Shown here one piece after another: positions 35,976-44,839 of a stretch of 64,000 nucleotides of DNA; position 1 is the first letter of the stretch; each line of letters begins with the position of its first letter. The DNA is taken from the NCBI RefSeq assembly GCF_017982655.1, contig NZ_JABXYX010000021.1:1-64000 (forward strand). Reading direction: 5' to 3'. The notes under the pieces were generated by a model that searched no databases, was not told the DNA's origin, and saw only the letters and a program-made list of their open reading frames with translations. Source of the DNA: Brasilonema sp. CT11. GTDB lineage: Bacteria; Cyanobacteriota; Cyanobacteriia; Cyanobacteriales; Nostocaceae. A program made the translations under genes and the position numbers.

Positions 35976-36599
35976 ATGGCACATATCTTACATATTGACT
36001 CTAGTCCTCGTGGAGAACGTTCTTTCTCCCGCAAGTTCTCTGGTGAATTTATCAAAGCTTGGAAAAATGCCCATCCCGGAGATAAAGTCACCTACCGGGA
36101 TATTGGTCATAATACAATTCCTCATGTAGACGAGCCGTGGATCGCTGCTGCTTTTACACCACCAGATACTCACACACCTGAGCTAGCTAAGGCAATTGAA
36201 TTGTCAAACACCTTAGTTGATGAATTTTTTGCGGCTGACCGCTACGTCTTCGGTGTGCCGATGTATAATTTCAATGTCCCCTCTACGTTTAAAGCTTACA
36301 TTGACCAGATTGTTCGCATTGGTCGCACCGTCGCTGTAACCGAGCAAGGTGGCTTTAAAGGGCTGGTTGAAGGTAAAAAGATGCTGATTCTCACGGCTCG
36401 TGGTGGTGACTTTTCTCCAGGAAGCTTCGCTGCACCCTACAATTATCAGGAACCCTATCTCAGCGCGATTTTTGGGTTTATTGGAATTACAGACATTACA
36501 TACATCAATGTGGAAAACCTCAGTGGAGGTGATGAAGTTCGCCAGCAGTCTTTTGCAAAAGCACATGAAGCCATAGCGCAAGCTGTGGCTGGTTGGTAA
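35976..36599 (+). CDS. azoR: FMN-dependent NADH-azoreductase (AzoR/AcpD family)
   Basis: The 207-residue flavodoxin-like protein has the FMN-phosphate loop IDSSPRGERSFSR (8-20), the PMYNFNVPSTFKAYIDQIVR.G signature (about 95-115) and the TARGGDFSPGS loop (about 138-148) of AzoR. It reduces quinones and azo compounds by two-electron transfer from NADH in the cytosol. Length is normal. It stands alone between two repeat gaps. Confidence 0.9.
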   Translation: MAHILHIDSSPRGERSFSRKFSGEFIKAWKNAHPGDKVTYRDIGHNTIPHVDEPWIAAAFTPPDTHTPELAKAIELSNTLVDEFFAADRYVFGVPMYNFNVPSTFKAYIDQIVRIGRTVAVTEQGGFKGLVEGKKMLILTARGGDFSPGSFAAPYNYQEPYLSAIFGFIGITDITYINVENLSGGDEVRQQSFAKAHEAIAQAVAGW

Positions 36600-37124
36600 T
36601 CTCTCAAGTAGTGTGGGCGTTGTAATGCCCACTCTGACTTGAAAAAGCAGGGGGCAGGGAGCAGGGAGCACCTGAGCAGGGAGAGATTAAATAAATTTTT
36701 CATCCGTCCTGGTGAGGCAGTGCTCGGCTATGGTTTCCCGACTTGTAGACGCCCTCCGGGCGGCTTCCCGATAGCCCTCCGGGGAAGACCTCCGGTCTCG
36801 CTGCGCTAACGCCAGTCGCCTGCGGAGGAGCCAGTACTGAAGGAGGGTCTCCCTCCGTAGGTATCTGGCGTTGGAGACCCTCCCGCAGCGCGCTTACTCA
36901 CCGTAAGGCGTGGCGGAGCGCCATAGGGTAGCAACTGCCGTTAGCGCAGCGAGACCAGAGGTCTTCCCCGTTCGCCTTTGGCGTGCCGTAGGCATAGGGT
37001 GTACGCAGTTCATGATGACTACTATGGAAATCAGTGAAAGTCATATAACTATTCAGTTTCAAATCGCAGATGCACACAGATGTAGACACCCTTACACCCC
37101 CTACACCCCTACACCCCTACACCC
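36600..37124. repeat. Mosaic of dispersed repeats
   Basis: The gap begins with a decayed GTGGGC...GCCCAC palindrome (36611-36634) and a GGGAGCA run (36645-36683). From 36720 to 36985 there is a GC-rich mosaic of the repeats seen at 20850-20900, 33693-33900 and 62425-62870 (GTAGACGCCCTCCGGGCG, GGAGGGTCTCCCTCC, AAGGCGTGGCGGAGCGCC). An ACACCCCT octamer array lies at 37088-37132. No gene is visible. Confidence 0.65.
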
Positions 37125-38126
37125 TTACACCCTGCCCGTAGGGCTTTGACTTTTCCAAAATTTTTTAAAATGAACCGCAGAGGTACACAGAAAGCAGATG
37201 AGATAAATCCAGGAGGGAGAAACCAGACTCATTTCTGTTACAGGCTTATTAATAGAGGTGTTCCCCTGTATTTGCTGCCGCAGATACTGGATGATGTTGA
37301 TATGATTAGGTGCTGTCCCCGTGTCAGACTGAGAGACAGGCGATTCGTATATGACATCAGGCACATAAACGTACCAGGTACTCTTGGCTTGTCCCTGATT
37401 GGGTTGAAGTGGCTGCACGAATGTGACTTTCCAGTGATCGCCACCATATCTGGAGGCATTGCGATCAATAGATGAAACACGCAATTGCTGACCTGCTGTG
37501 GCTGCGTACTTATCTTGTGGTGCTAAATTTGATGATTGTTGCTGCCAGTCTTGCTTGAAAGTTGTACTTGTTCTGACTCTGAGGAAAGGTGAGGTTGATA
37601 CATTGCTGAATAATTGTACATCAGGTGCATAAACGTACCAAGTGCTCTTGGCTTGTCCCTGATTGGGTTGAAGTGGTTGCACGAATGTGACTTTCCAGTG
37701 ATCGCCACCATATCTGGAGGCATTGCGATCAATAGATGAAACACGCAATTGCTGACCTGCTTGAGCGAAATACTTGTCTTGTGGTGCTAAATTTGATGAT
37801 TGTTGCTGCCAGTCTTGCTTGAAAGTTGTACTTGTCCTTGTTCTTAGAGTGATTGAATTTGATGGAACACCTGATAATTCTTGTACATGAGGTGCATAAA
37901 CGTACCAAGTACTTTTAGCTGTACCTTGATTTGGCTGAAGTGGTTGCTCAAAAGTGACTAGCCAGTTGTCACCACCATATTTTTGAGTATTACGGTCAAT
38001 GGACGTAACGCGAAGTTGCTGACCTGCTTGAGCGAAATACTTGTCTTGTGGTGCTAAATTCGATGATTGTTGCTGCCAGTCCTGCTTGAAAGTCGTATTT
38101 GTCGTCACTCTTAAAATAATTGCCAT
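37125..38126 (-). CDS. Protein of three 88-residue repeats, C-terminus lost
   Basis: From ATG 38126 (AGGAG eight bases upstream) the frame has 333 residues. Residues about 1-265 are three copies of an ~88-residue unit, LRV.T.TTFKQDWQQQSSNLAPQDKY, then AGQQLRVSSIDRN..RYGGD, then W.VTF.QPLQPNQG.AKSTWYVY. Copies two and three are almost identical in DNA with a 264-bp offset. I do not recognise the unit by name; it looks like a small beta-barrel (SH3-like) binding module. After a linker the frame runs into typical non-coding repeat DNA (37125-37200), giving CTSAVHFKKFWKSQ at the end, so the original C-terminal domain has probably been lost. No signal peptide. Confidence 0.7.
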   Translation of the reverse strand: MAIILRVTTNTTFKQDWQQQSSNLAPQDKYFAQAGQQLRVTSIDRNTQKYGGDNWLVTFEQPLQPNQGTAKSTWYVYAPHVQELSGVPSNSITLRTRTSTTFKQDWQQQSSNLAPQDKYFAQAGQQLRVSSIDRNASRYGGDHWKVTFVQPLQPNQGQAKSTWYVYAPDVQLFSNVSTSPFLRVRTSTTFKQDWQQQSSNLAPQDKYAATAGQQLRVSSIDRNASRYGGDHWKVTFVQPLQPNQGQAKSTWYVYVPDVIYESPVSQSDTGTAPNHINIIQYLRQQIQGNTSINKPVTEMSLVSPSWIYLICFLCTSAVHFKKFWKSQSPTGRV

Positions 38127-38361
38127 TGATGCATCTCCTAGTAACACAGTTTGAAGCGTTGAAGCTTCTGTTGTTTGTTAATTTATTACTTCAAATCTTG
38201 CACCATAATTTTCGTCCGCCAATAAAGAAATTTCCGAACTTGAGTTCAAGGCAGGCGTACTATGGATGAGGTGCAAGATTTGAGTTACCCGAAATTATAA
38301 TAACCGATTTATAGTAAAAAAAAGAACAATTAAAATGATAAAAAAGCAGTGTATTTAACTA

Positions 38362-39873
38362 TTAAGTTCTCCAAAAGAGCTTCAACTTAGTAAAAAGACT
38401 CACAAGACAGGCGATCGCTAACGTATAAATGACACCTTTGAAAAAACCTGTCAAGGGGGTATTTGTAAACTCTAAAATCAACGGTTCAATATGAGTTAAT
38501 CTTAGAATAGGCAAGAGAAAATTGGCAAATGCTACATAGGCAATCATTGGATTTTGTCCATTGTCTATGAGCAACTGCAGAAGTTTTCGCTGTTTGAAGA
38601 TATCTAGGAGTATGGTGAAGGTAATCAGGAGAAAAAGTGCGATCGCCGTGGTGACAAAGTAGTAACTCAACGTTGAAGGGTCTTTCTTTATCCCATTCTC
38701 AAACGGTTCAAAAAGCAAGCCAAGCGCCAACCAATAAATTCCCCATTGGTAAAATGATTTCAGCAACCTTTCTGTGTCAGTTACTGGATTGACAAATAAA
38801 AAGCAACTTATTGAACAAAGAACAAAACTCAGTGATGTCGTTTGCCATAACCACCTAGCCTGCAAGCCAATGAGTAGTGCCAAACAAAGACTCGACATCA
38901 TCAGAATAATGCCAAAACAACGTAGCTTATTCCAAGAAAATTTAACTTCTTCATCTCCCTCATTTCTAGTTGGAGTTTGCAGCCAGTTTAGAATAAAATC
39001 TCCTATAATTGTTCCAGGAATAACAATAAACAAATACTGTAAATATTCAAATTGAAAAATCCAAGGAACTGGTGAAGCGTGCCAAAGTATAGCAATCCAA
39101 CTTTGTTTAACAGTAGCCGATAGCCGTAAAGCAATCAATAAGCCTAACAATCCTAAACGTAGCAACAAATTATTTCTGGTAATCAACCAAGCAAGTGAAC
39201 CAAAAACCGCCATGTTTGTCAGAACGATTAAGATAATATCACTTCTTGAAAGTGAGAATCCACGTCCATCTGGATATTGAAGAAAAGAGATAAAGATAAT
39301 TGCTGCGATTGAAGCACTCAGGGGAAGCCATTTTATATAGTGCCTCAAATGTTGGTTTACAGATAACCTAACAAATATCAAAAAGAGTATTAAAAAACCT
39401 AACAAAGCTATCCACCATATTTGTTCAGTTGGATTTGGGTTTATTGTATATGGTCTAAGATGTTGAAGTAGTATTGCAAAGATTCCTAAGAGAAATCCTC
39501 TTTTTATAATATATAAAACAACTTGTTTTGTAGTAAATTCTTTAGCAAGACGGCTCGACAGCGCCAAAGGAATAGCTGCTCCCAGACAAAACAAAAAAAT
39601 TGGAAATACAGTATCTACCCAAGTTAACCCAGGCAGATTAGGATTAAATGTATGGGTAGGTGGCGGCTCCTGAGCATGGTACATCCAAGCTGGCAAAATC
39701 TTATACCTTATAGTGCCTGATAAGACCATTGCCAAAATTGCAAATCCACGCAGTGCATCTAGGGCGTATGCGCGTTTTAGGTTGCTAACATTAATAGTCT
39801 TTTTCTGCATAGAAATCTCATCTTGAAAGTTCCTATTTAAGTAATGTTTCATTCCGTCTATTTCGCTTCGCAT
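38362..39873 (-). CDS. DUF5009/heparan-acetyltransferase-like membrane protein
   Basis: The frame has 503 residues and about 11 transmembrane segments. RAYALDALRGFAILAMVLSG (residues 33-52 of the longest form) and the following FPIFLFCLGAAIPLALS are the signatures of the DUF5009/COG4299 family, related to heparan-alpha-glucosaminide N-acetyltransferases. These move acetyl groups from cytosolic acetyl-CoA across the membrane to sugars. The start is uncertain among ATG 39873, 39852 and 39810; the longest form overlaps the deacetylase gene by 16 bp. Paired with a polysaccharide deacetylase, it suggests adjustment of glycan acetylation at the cell surface. Confidence 0.85.
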   Translation of the reverse strand: MRSEIDGMKHYLNRNFQDEISMQKKTINVSNLKRAYALDALRGFAILAMVLSGTIRYKILPAWMYHAQEPPPTHTFNPNLPGLTWVDTVFPIFLFCLGAAIPLALSSRLAKEFTTKQVVLYIIKRGFLLGIFAILLQHLRPYTINPNPTEQIWWIALLGFLILFLIFVRLSVNQHLRHYIKWLPLSASIAAIIFISFLQYPDGRGFSLSRSDIILIVLTNMAVFGSLAWLITRNNLLLRLGLLGLLIALRLSATVKQSWIAILWHASPVPWIFQFEYLQYLFIVIPGTIIGDFILNWLQTPTRNEGDEEVKFSWNKLRCFGIILMMSSLCLALLIGLQARWLWQTTSLSFVLCSISCFLFVNPVTDTERLLKSFYQWGIYWLALGLLFEPFENGIKKDPSTLSYYFVTTAIALFLLITFTILLDIFKQRKLLQLLIDNGQNPMIAYVAFANFLLPILRLTHIEPLILEFTNTPLTGFFKGVIYTLAIACLVSLFTKLKLFWRT

Positions 39874-40724
39874 TTTTGTAAACTCTTGTCTTGCTGAAAA
39901 CCTTCAGCTATTTCCAGCATTTGTTGAAATGTCATTTGTCGATTAACTGGAATACGAGGAATTTCATAGTAGTTTTGCTTGCAGTCGTAATCAAGTATTT
40001 TGTCATTGTAGAGATACGTTGATAAATAATATTTAGATGCATAGTATCGTACCTGTTTATTAGAGGCTCCGTAAGGATAAGCCAGATGAGACGCTACTTC
40101 CTGTTGTGGATCTAAATCTTGGGTACATTGTCTCAGTTTAATCTGGGCTTGCTGAAGTTCTTTAACTAACTCGCGACGAGTCAATGTCATTAAGTTTTTA
40201 TGATTCAAGCCATGAGATTGAATATCATAAAAACCTTTTTTCAAACCTTCTCGTAATTCCTGGCAGTCTAAGTGAGTAGAGGTACTTTCTTTTCGTTCCA
40301 TAATGCCTGGGTTGATAAACAAGACGACTTTTATTTTTTGACTGTATTTATTTTCAAGCTTAGACAAAATGGGTAGTAAGTTCGTGTGTACTGTCTTATA
40401 TCCGTCATCAAATGAAATCATTATTGGTTTTTGATTGGAATGCTCTTTTGGTACTTTTTTCTGTTTTTTGAGAAAATAATCATATAACTCTTGAGTGGTT
40501 AAAAACCAGTAGTTATTACTCACGAAATACTCTAAGATTTTCTCTAAATCTTTTTCAGGGTAGTGCATGTTTTGCAATTGAGAAGTAGGAGTATTAGCAG
40601 GAAGAATGCCATGAAAACCAAAAATAGGAATGACGGGCTTATTAACGAATAATTTTATGACAAAAAAAAGAATTAAAACTGCTAGAACTAAATGAAATGG
40701 GAAGCTTTGATTCTTTTGATTCAC
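39858..40724 (-). CDS. Membrane-anchored polysaccharide deacetylase
   Basis: The 288-residue protein has an N-terminal membrane anchor (about 11-28) and a NodB-type deacetylase domain. Motif 1 is SFDDGY with Asp106/Asp107. Motif 2 is SHGLNH with His171 and His175 as metal ligands. Motif 3 is AYPYG near residue 217. It should remove acetyl groups from surface or exopolysaccharide N-acetylhexosamines outside the cytoplasmic membrane, as PgaB/IcaB enzymes do. It is the first gene of a two-gene unit with the DUF5009 protein. Confidence 0.9.
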   Translation of the reverse strand: MNQKNQSFPFHLVLAVLILFFVIKLFVNKPVIPIFGFHGILPANTPTSQLQNMHYPEKDLEKILEYFVSNNYWFLTTQELYDYFLKKQKKVPKEHSNQKPIMISFDDGYKTVHTNLLPILSKLENKYSQKIKVVLFINPGIMERKESTSTHLDCQELREGLKKGFYDIQSHGLNHKNLMTLTRRELVKELQQAQIKLRQCTQDLDPQQEVASHLAYPYGASNKQVRYYASKYYLSTYLYNDKILDYDCKQNYYEIPRIPVNRQMTFQQMLEIAEGFQQDKSLQKCEAK

Positions 40725-41015
40725 TTTGAGTAATTTCGTTTTATTGTATGGTAGATGTAACTAGCTATCTGGATTTTTTTGAACCGCAGATAGACGCAGA
40801 TAAATACAGATAATTTATTTGTGTCTATCTGTGATTTTATGTTCCAAGAAATTGACTTTTGTAGGAGACTTCATCAGCTAAAGCTCACAAGGAAGAATAA
40901 AAGTAGATTTTTGAGGCAGGTCTATTGTATTACAGCATGACTCAAGTGTCGCACTTGGCAAACAGCATTTATCATAAGTCTAGGTTCTAAAAAACAGTCC
41001 CACCTCAAACCTCTC
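40725..41015. promoter_or_regulatory. Divergent intergenic region, no gene seen
   Basis: The 291-bp gap separates the deacetylase unit from the methyltransferase gene and should hold both promoters. It includes GAACCGCAGATAGACGCAGA, a repeat typical of cyanobacterial gaps (about 40781-40800). I cannot assign promoter boxes with confidence. Confidence 0.35.
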
Positions 41016-41870
41016 ATGGCTAAACAACTCAAGTTAGATGACTACAAGCAGCAGATAGCGGATGTGTATAATCGCAGAAGTCACAACTATGATGAAAGTG
41101 AATGGCATTTAAAGATTGCTCGTCGTCTGGTTGAATACGCACAAATCAGCCCTGGATATGACGTTTTGGATATTGCGACTGGAACAGGTCATGTTGCGAT
41201 TGAAGTTGCTCAAAGAGTTGGCTCCTCTGGTAAAATCGTCGGTGTGGATATTTCAACCCAGATGCTAACTCTTGCTAGGCGCAAGGTTGAGGCGTTAAGT
41301 CTAAGCAATATTGAACTTCAGCTTGCGGATGCTGAAGCACTAAATTTTCCAGCAAACAGTTTTGAGCGAATTTTGTGCGCGAATGCATTTCCGTTGATGA
41401 CAGATATGGAAGCCACATTACGCCAATGGATGCAATTTCTCAAACCTAATGGGTTAGTTGGTTTTCATGCGCTTGCAGATGCAGCTTTAGTTGGAGTTGT
41501 TATTTGGCAGAATATTTTTGAAAAGTATGGCGTTTTGCGAGAATTCAGCGAGCCAACAGCTACAACTGCAGATACAGCTGAAAAATGTCACAACCTGCTT
41601 GAGCGATCTGGTTTTGAAGCGATTGATATTAAAACCGAGCAGTATGGTAATTATATTAGTTTAGAGGAGGCAAAGCAAAGGTGGACTATAAATTCCTATC
41701 CAGCCCCCAAATTCTCTAACACTCTGTTCCAGCTTCCATCAGAGCAACTACAAGAAATCAAGGCTGAATTTGATGCTCAATTAGAAGCGTTAGTGACAGA
41801 GCAAGGTATTTGGAACGATGGTACCTCCTTTTTTGCATTCGGTCGTAAAGGAGGGAACAGTAAACAGTGA
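41016..41870 (+). CDS. Class I SAM-dependent methyltransferase, UbiE-like
   Basis: The 284-residue protein has a Rossmann methyltransferase core: motif I VLDIATGTG (50-58), the acidic VGVDIS after strand 2, ADAEALNFP (motif II) and LKPNGLVGFHAL (motif III). The C-terminal ~100 residues form a substrate-binding cap. It resembles UbiE/MenG-type enzymes, but the true UbiE signatures are not complete, so the substrate is unknown. Followed directly by TGATAAC heptamer repeats. Confidence 0.85.
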   Translation: MAKQLKLDDYKQQIADVYNRRSHNYDESEWHLKIARRLVEYAQISPGYDVLDIATGTGHVAIEVAQRVGSSGKIVGVDISTQMLTLARRKVEALSLSNIELQLADAEALNFPANSFERILCANAFPLMTDMEATLRQWMQFLKPNGLVGFHALADAALVGVVIWQNIFEKYGVLREFSEPTATTADTAEKCHNLLERSGFEAIDIKTEQYGNYISLEEAKQRWTINSYPAPKFSNTLFQLPSEQLQEIKAEFDAQLEALVTEQGIWNDGTSFFAFGRKGGNSKQ

Positions 41871-41871
41871 A

Positions 41872-41920
41872 CAGTTATCAATTGCTTGATAACTGATAAC
41901 TGATAACTGATAACTGTTTG
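41872..41920 (+). repeat. TGATAAC heptanucleotide tandem repeat
   Basis: Four consecutive TGATAAC units lie at about 41887-41914, preceded by an AACAGT motif. The same heptamer occurs at 11296-11316, 15030-15052, 43997-44060, 48590-48612 and 62862-62880. Short tandem heptamers are a known class (STRR) in heterocyst-forming cyanobacteria. Confidence 0.75.
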
Positions 41921-41954
41921 AATAACGGGTGATGTTTGCAATTGTGACTGGTGA

Positions 41955-42458
41955 CTAAATTCGCCACGCCTTGAGCCATTTACTCACGGCTGTGTTAAAG
42001 AATTTTGTCACCTGATGCTTGCGACGCCATCTTTGGAAAGCAAGTTCGTATTCTTCGCCTTTGATTTGGAAAGTATTCCAAGCATCAAGACCTACTGCAA
42101 ACACAGAGCAGAGTAAGATATATAGTGACCAGGAAAGACCACCACCACTAAGTAGATTCAGAGATAACAAAAAGACGTTAACAATTGCATACTTACCAAC
42201 ACGCTTTTTGAATCTACCTTGACGATGAGCGTTGAAAGCTCGTCGTTGTAGCATTTCTCCGTGTTGTTCTAGCCAGTCTTGTTCTGCTTGTTTAAGTGTG
42301 TCTATGGAGATTTCCAATTCTCCAGCTATTTCTAGCAGTTGCTCGTAGGAAAATTCTTTGTTGTTATCGTCAGCTTGACGAGCGATCGCCAGATGGAGAA
42401 TCTGCTGTATATCGTCTTGGCTATAGGTTCGAGTTACTTTCGTATCAAAAGTCGTCAT
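41955..42458 (-). CDS. 2TM-domain protein
   Basis: From ATG 42458 (TTFDTKVTRTYSQDDIQQIL) the protein has 167 residues; an upstream ATG at 42509 would add 17 basic residues that look like non-coding sequence. The N-terminal part is a soluble helical region with EQLLEIAGELEIS. The C-terminal part (about 83-167) is a 2TM domain: basic RFKKRVGKYAIVNVFLLSLNLL, loop, SWSLYILLCSVFAVGLDAW, then an amphipathic tail. 2TM domains are found with kinases and regulators, but no function can be read here. Confidence 0.75.
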   Translation of the reverse strand: MTTFDTKVTRTYSQDDIQQILHLAIARQADDNNKEFSYEQLLEIAGELEISIDTLKQAEQDWLEQHGEMLQRRAFNAHRQGRFKKRVGKYAIVNVFLLSLNLLSGGGLSWSLYILLCSVFAVGLDAWNTFQIKGEEYELAFQRWRRKHQVTKFFNTAVSKWLKAWRI

Positions 42459-42589
42459 AATGCGTGTTATTCTTTTCAATAATAAAGTTTTCTTTTGATG
42501 CCTTGCCACTAGTTTTAGACTAGCAAATATCGTTGGTGCTGTGGGTAGATGATATACACAAGAAAAATATAAAATTTTACTTAAAATTT

Positions 42590-43996
42590 TTACTGAAATT
42601 TACGTGGACGGCGGGACAGCCATTTCAATCGATAAATAGAACGAACACCTTCAAACGGAGTGAGATCAAAAGGCAATAGAATTGTAAAAGTGCTACCTTT
42701 GCCTAATTCGCTTTGCACATTCAAGTTGCCGTGGTGCGCTTGAACAATTGCTTGGGCGATCGCCAACCCTAATCCAGAACCGCCAGTGCTACGAGAGCGA
42801 TCGCTATTCACCCGATAGAAGCGATCAAAAATTCGCCCAAGCTCGGTTTGGGGAATACCAATTCCTGTATCTTCAACCTGAATAACAGCATAATGTTCAG
42901 TTCGGTCTAAGACAATAGTTATCTTCCCGCCTTTGGGTGTGTATTGAATCGCATTGATAATTAAGTTAGAAATCAGACGATAAAGCTGCTCAGAATGACC
43001 GATGATGTTTAGAGGTTGATCAACTCGTATAACAGATGTCAGCTTGAGGTGAGAAGCGATTGCGATCGCTGCAAATTCTTCTACTAAATCGCTGATCATC
43101 TCATCCAGACAACATTCGTGTCGTACTGGTATCGGTTGTCTATCTAAACGAGCTAACAGCAGTAAATCAGCAACCAAAGTTGTTAGTCGTAGATTCTGAC
43201 GTTGTATGGTTTGCAGAGTCTCTCGGACTTCTGTTTCATCCAGTTGCGGTATCATGAGCACTGATTCCACTGTTGCACCTGTTGCAGCCAAAGGTGTTCG
43301 TAACTCGTGTGCTGCATCTGCTGTAAACTGTTGAATTTGTCTGTAGGATTGGTAAATAGGTTGCATTGCTAATCCTGCCAACCACCAACTCGCGACACCA
43401 ACAATAACCATAGCCATAGGTAATCCCAAGGCTAAAATTAATTTCACAGCATCCAGATAACCAATGAAGTCTTCGAGACTACGCCCCACTTGTATGTAAC
43501 CCCAATTGCGATTGTCTTGGGTATGCAGCACAAAGGAAATTTGGTGGTAAAGCTTACCATCTCTATCTTTCAGGGTTTGCCAAAGTTGCTTTTTCAAAAC
43601 TGGGGAAAGTCCTTCTGGATGAGAACCAGCGATCGCAACTAGGCGTCCTGAATTATCAAAAAAACGCACGTAGTAGTAGCTTTGATTAATAGCACTGAGA
43701 GTATGACGTTTGGAGGGAGAGTGCTTTTGAATGCACTTATCTCCAACCATGCAGATATTAGGTAAAAACTCTTGGATAACAGGTTCCAAGCTTCCAGGTT
43801 GCTTCAGTTTTAATTCAATACTGTCGTGCAGCGTTCCCGCAATAGACTCTATTTCTCGATCCAAAGTTATCCAATGAGCATGAGATACTGCTTTGTAGAC
43901 GCCAAATCCGCATAAGCTTAAAATCAAAGCCATCACGAGTGCATAAGACAAAGCTAAACGTAGGCGGGTTCGCTGAAACAGTTTATTTTGATTCAT
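42590..43996 (-). CDS. rppB: RppB-like sensor histidine kinase
   Basis: The 468-residue membrane kinase has two transmembrane segments (about 13-34 and 190-212) around a periplasmic domain with a Cys pair (CMVGDKC, about 95-101). The HisKA phosphoacceptor is His230 in AAHELRTPL, followed by the HATPase: NAIQYTP (N box), DTGIGIP (G1), GGSGLGLAIAQ (G2). The periplasmic EIESIAGTLHDS opening is as in Synechocystis RppB (NrsS), implicated in redox and nickel sensing. It follows rppA by 75 bp of TGATAAC/ACTGTTT repeats. Confidence 0.8.
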   Translation of the reverse strand: MNQNKLFQRTRLRLALSYALVMALILSLCGFGVYKAVSHAHWITLDREIESIAGTLHDSIELKLKQPGSLEPVIQEFLPNICMVGDKCIQKHSPSKRHTLSAINQSYYYVRFFDNSGRLVAIAGSHPEGLSPVLKKQLWQTLKDRDGKLYHQISFVLHTQDNRNWGYIQVGRSLEDFIGYLDAVKLILALGLPMAMVIVGVASWWLAGLAMQPIYQSYRQIQQFTADAAHELRTPLAATGATVESVLMIPQLDETEVRETLQTIQRQNLRLTTLVADLLLLARLDRQPIPVRHECCLDEMISDLVEEFAAIAIASHLKLTSVIRVDQPLNIIGHSEQLYRLISNLIINAIQYTPKGGKITIVLDRTEHYAVIQVEDTGIGIPQTELGRIFDRFYRVNSDRSRSTGGSGLGLAIAQAIVQAHHGNLNVQSELGKGSTFTILLPFDLTPFEGVRSIYRLKWLSRRPRKFQ

Positions 43997-44071
43997 GATT
44001 AAACCAGTTATCAGTCATCAGTTATCAGTTATCAATGAACAATAATTTGATAACTGTTCACTGTTTACTGT

Positions 44072-44767
44072 TTACTGTTCACTGTTCAAACGATATCCCA
44101 AGCCATGCAAAGTTTCAATTGGATTTCCACAGCCACTCGACGCTAGCTTCCGGCGCAGCAAACGCATTTGAGCTGCTACCACGTTACTAATCGGTTCTGC
44201 ACACACCTCCCAAACCTGGTTGCGAACTTGTTCGGTGGTGACAATTTGGTTTGGATGCTTCATAAAATACTCCAGCAGTTGGAATTCTTTGTTCGTTAGG
44301 GAAATCTCTTGTTTGTCACCCTCAGCATCTTGGAAAACAACAGTAGAGTTTCCATAATCTAGAGTGAGATTACCAACAGTCAATTCTGAGGGTTGAAAAT
44401 GTGGAGAACGACGTTGCAAAGCACGTAACCGCGCCAATAATTCCTCCATACCAAATGGCTTTACCAAGTAATCATCTGCACCCGCATCTAACCCAATAAC
44501 TTTATCTTCCATGCTATCTTTTGCTGTCAGCATCAACACAGGCAAAGAATTTTTCTGAGAACGTAGCCGTTTGCATAACTCCAAACCTGATATTCCTGGT
44601 ATCATCCAATCGAAGATAGCTACAGTGTATTGCGTCCAGCTATTTTCTAGATATGCCCATGCATCAGTACCATTCAGTACCCAGTCAACTAAATACTTCT
44701 GCTGAGTAAGAACTCGTTTAATAGCAGCACCTAAATCTGGTTCATCCTCAACTAGCAGCACTCTCAT
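44072..44767 (-). CDS. rppA: RppA-like response regulator
   Basis: The 231-residue OmpR-family regulator has a receiver (VEDEPDLG acidic pair, phosphoacceptor Asp53 in AIFDWMIPG, Lys of YLVKPF) and a C-terminal winged helix (LTNKEFQLLEYF, then ISNVVAAQMRLLRRKL). The SNVVAAQMRL.RRKLA stretch and receiver details match Synechocystis RppA from memory. It is the first gene of the rppAB pair. Targets are unknown here; the ATGAAAT direct repeats near 48-56 kb are closer to the second two-component pair. Confidence 0.85.
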   Translation of the reverse strand: MRVLLVEDEPDLGAAIKRVLTQQKYLVDWVLNGTDAWAYLENSWTQYTVAIFDWMIPGISGLELCKRLRSQKNSLPVLMLTAKDSMEDKVIGLDAGADDYLVKPFGMEELLARLRALQRRSPHFQPSELTVGNLTLDYGNSTVVFQDAEGDKQEISLTNKEFQLLEYFMKHPNQIVTTEQVRNQVWEVCAEPISNVVAAQMRLLRRKLASSGCGNPIETLHGLGYRLNSEQ

Positions 44768-44839
44768 GAAGCTAACCTGTTATCGGCTACTTATAACAAA
44801 GGACAGCATACTGAGTAGCTGTCTAGTTAAATTTATAAC

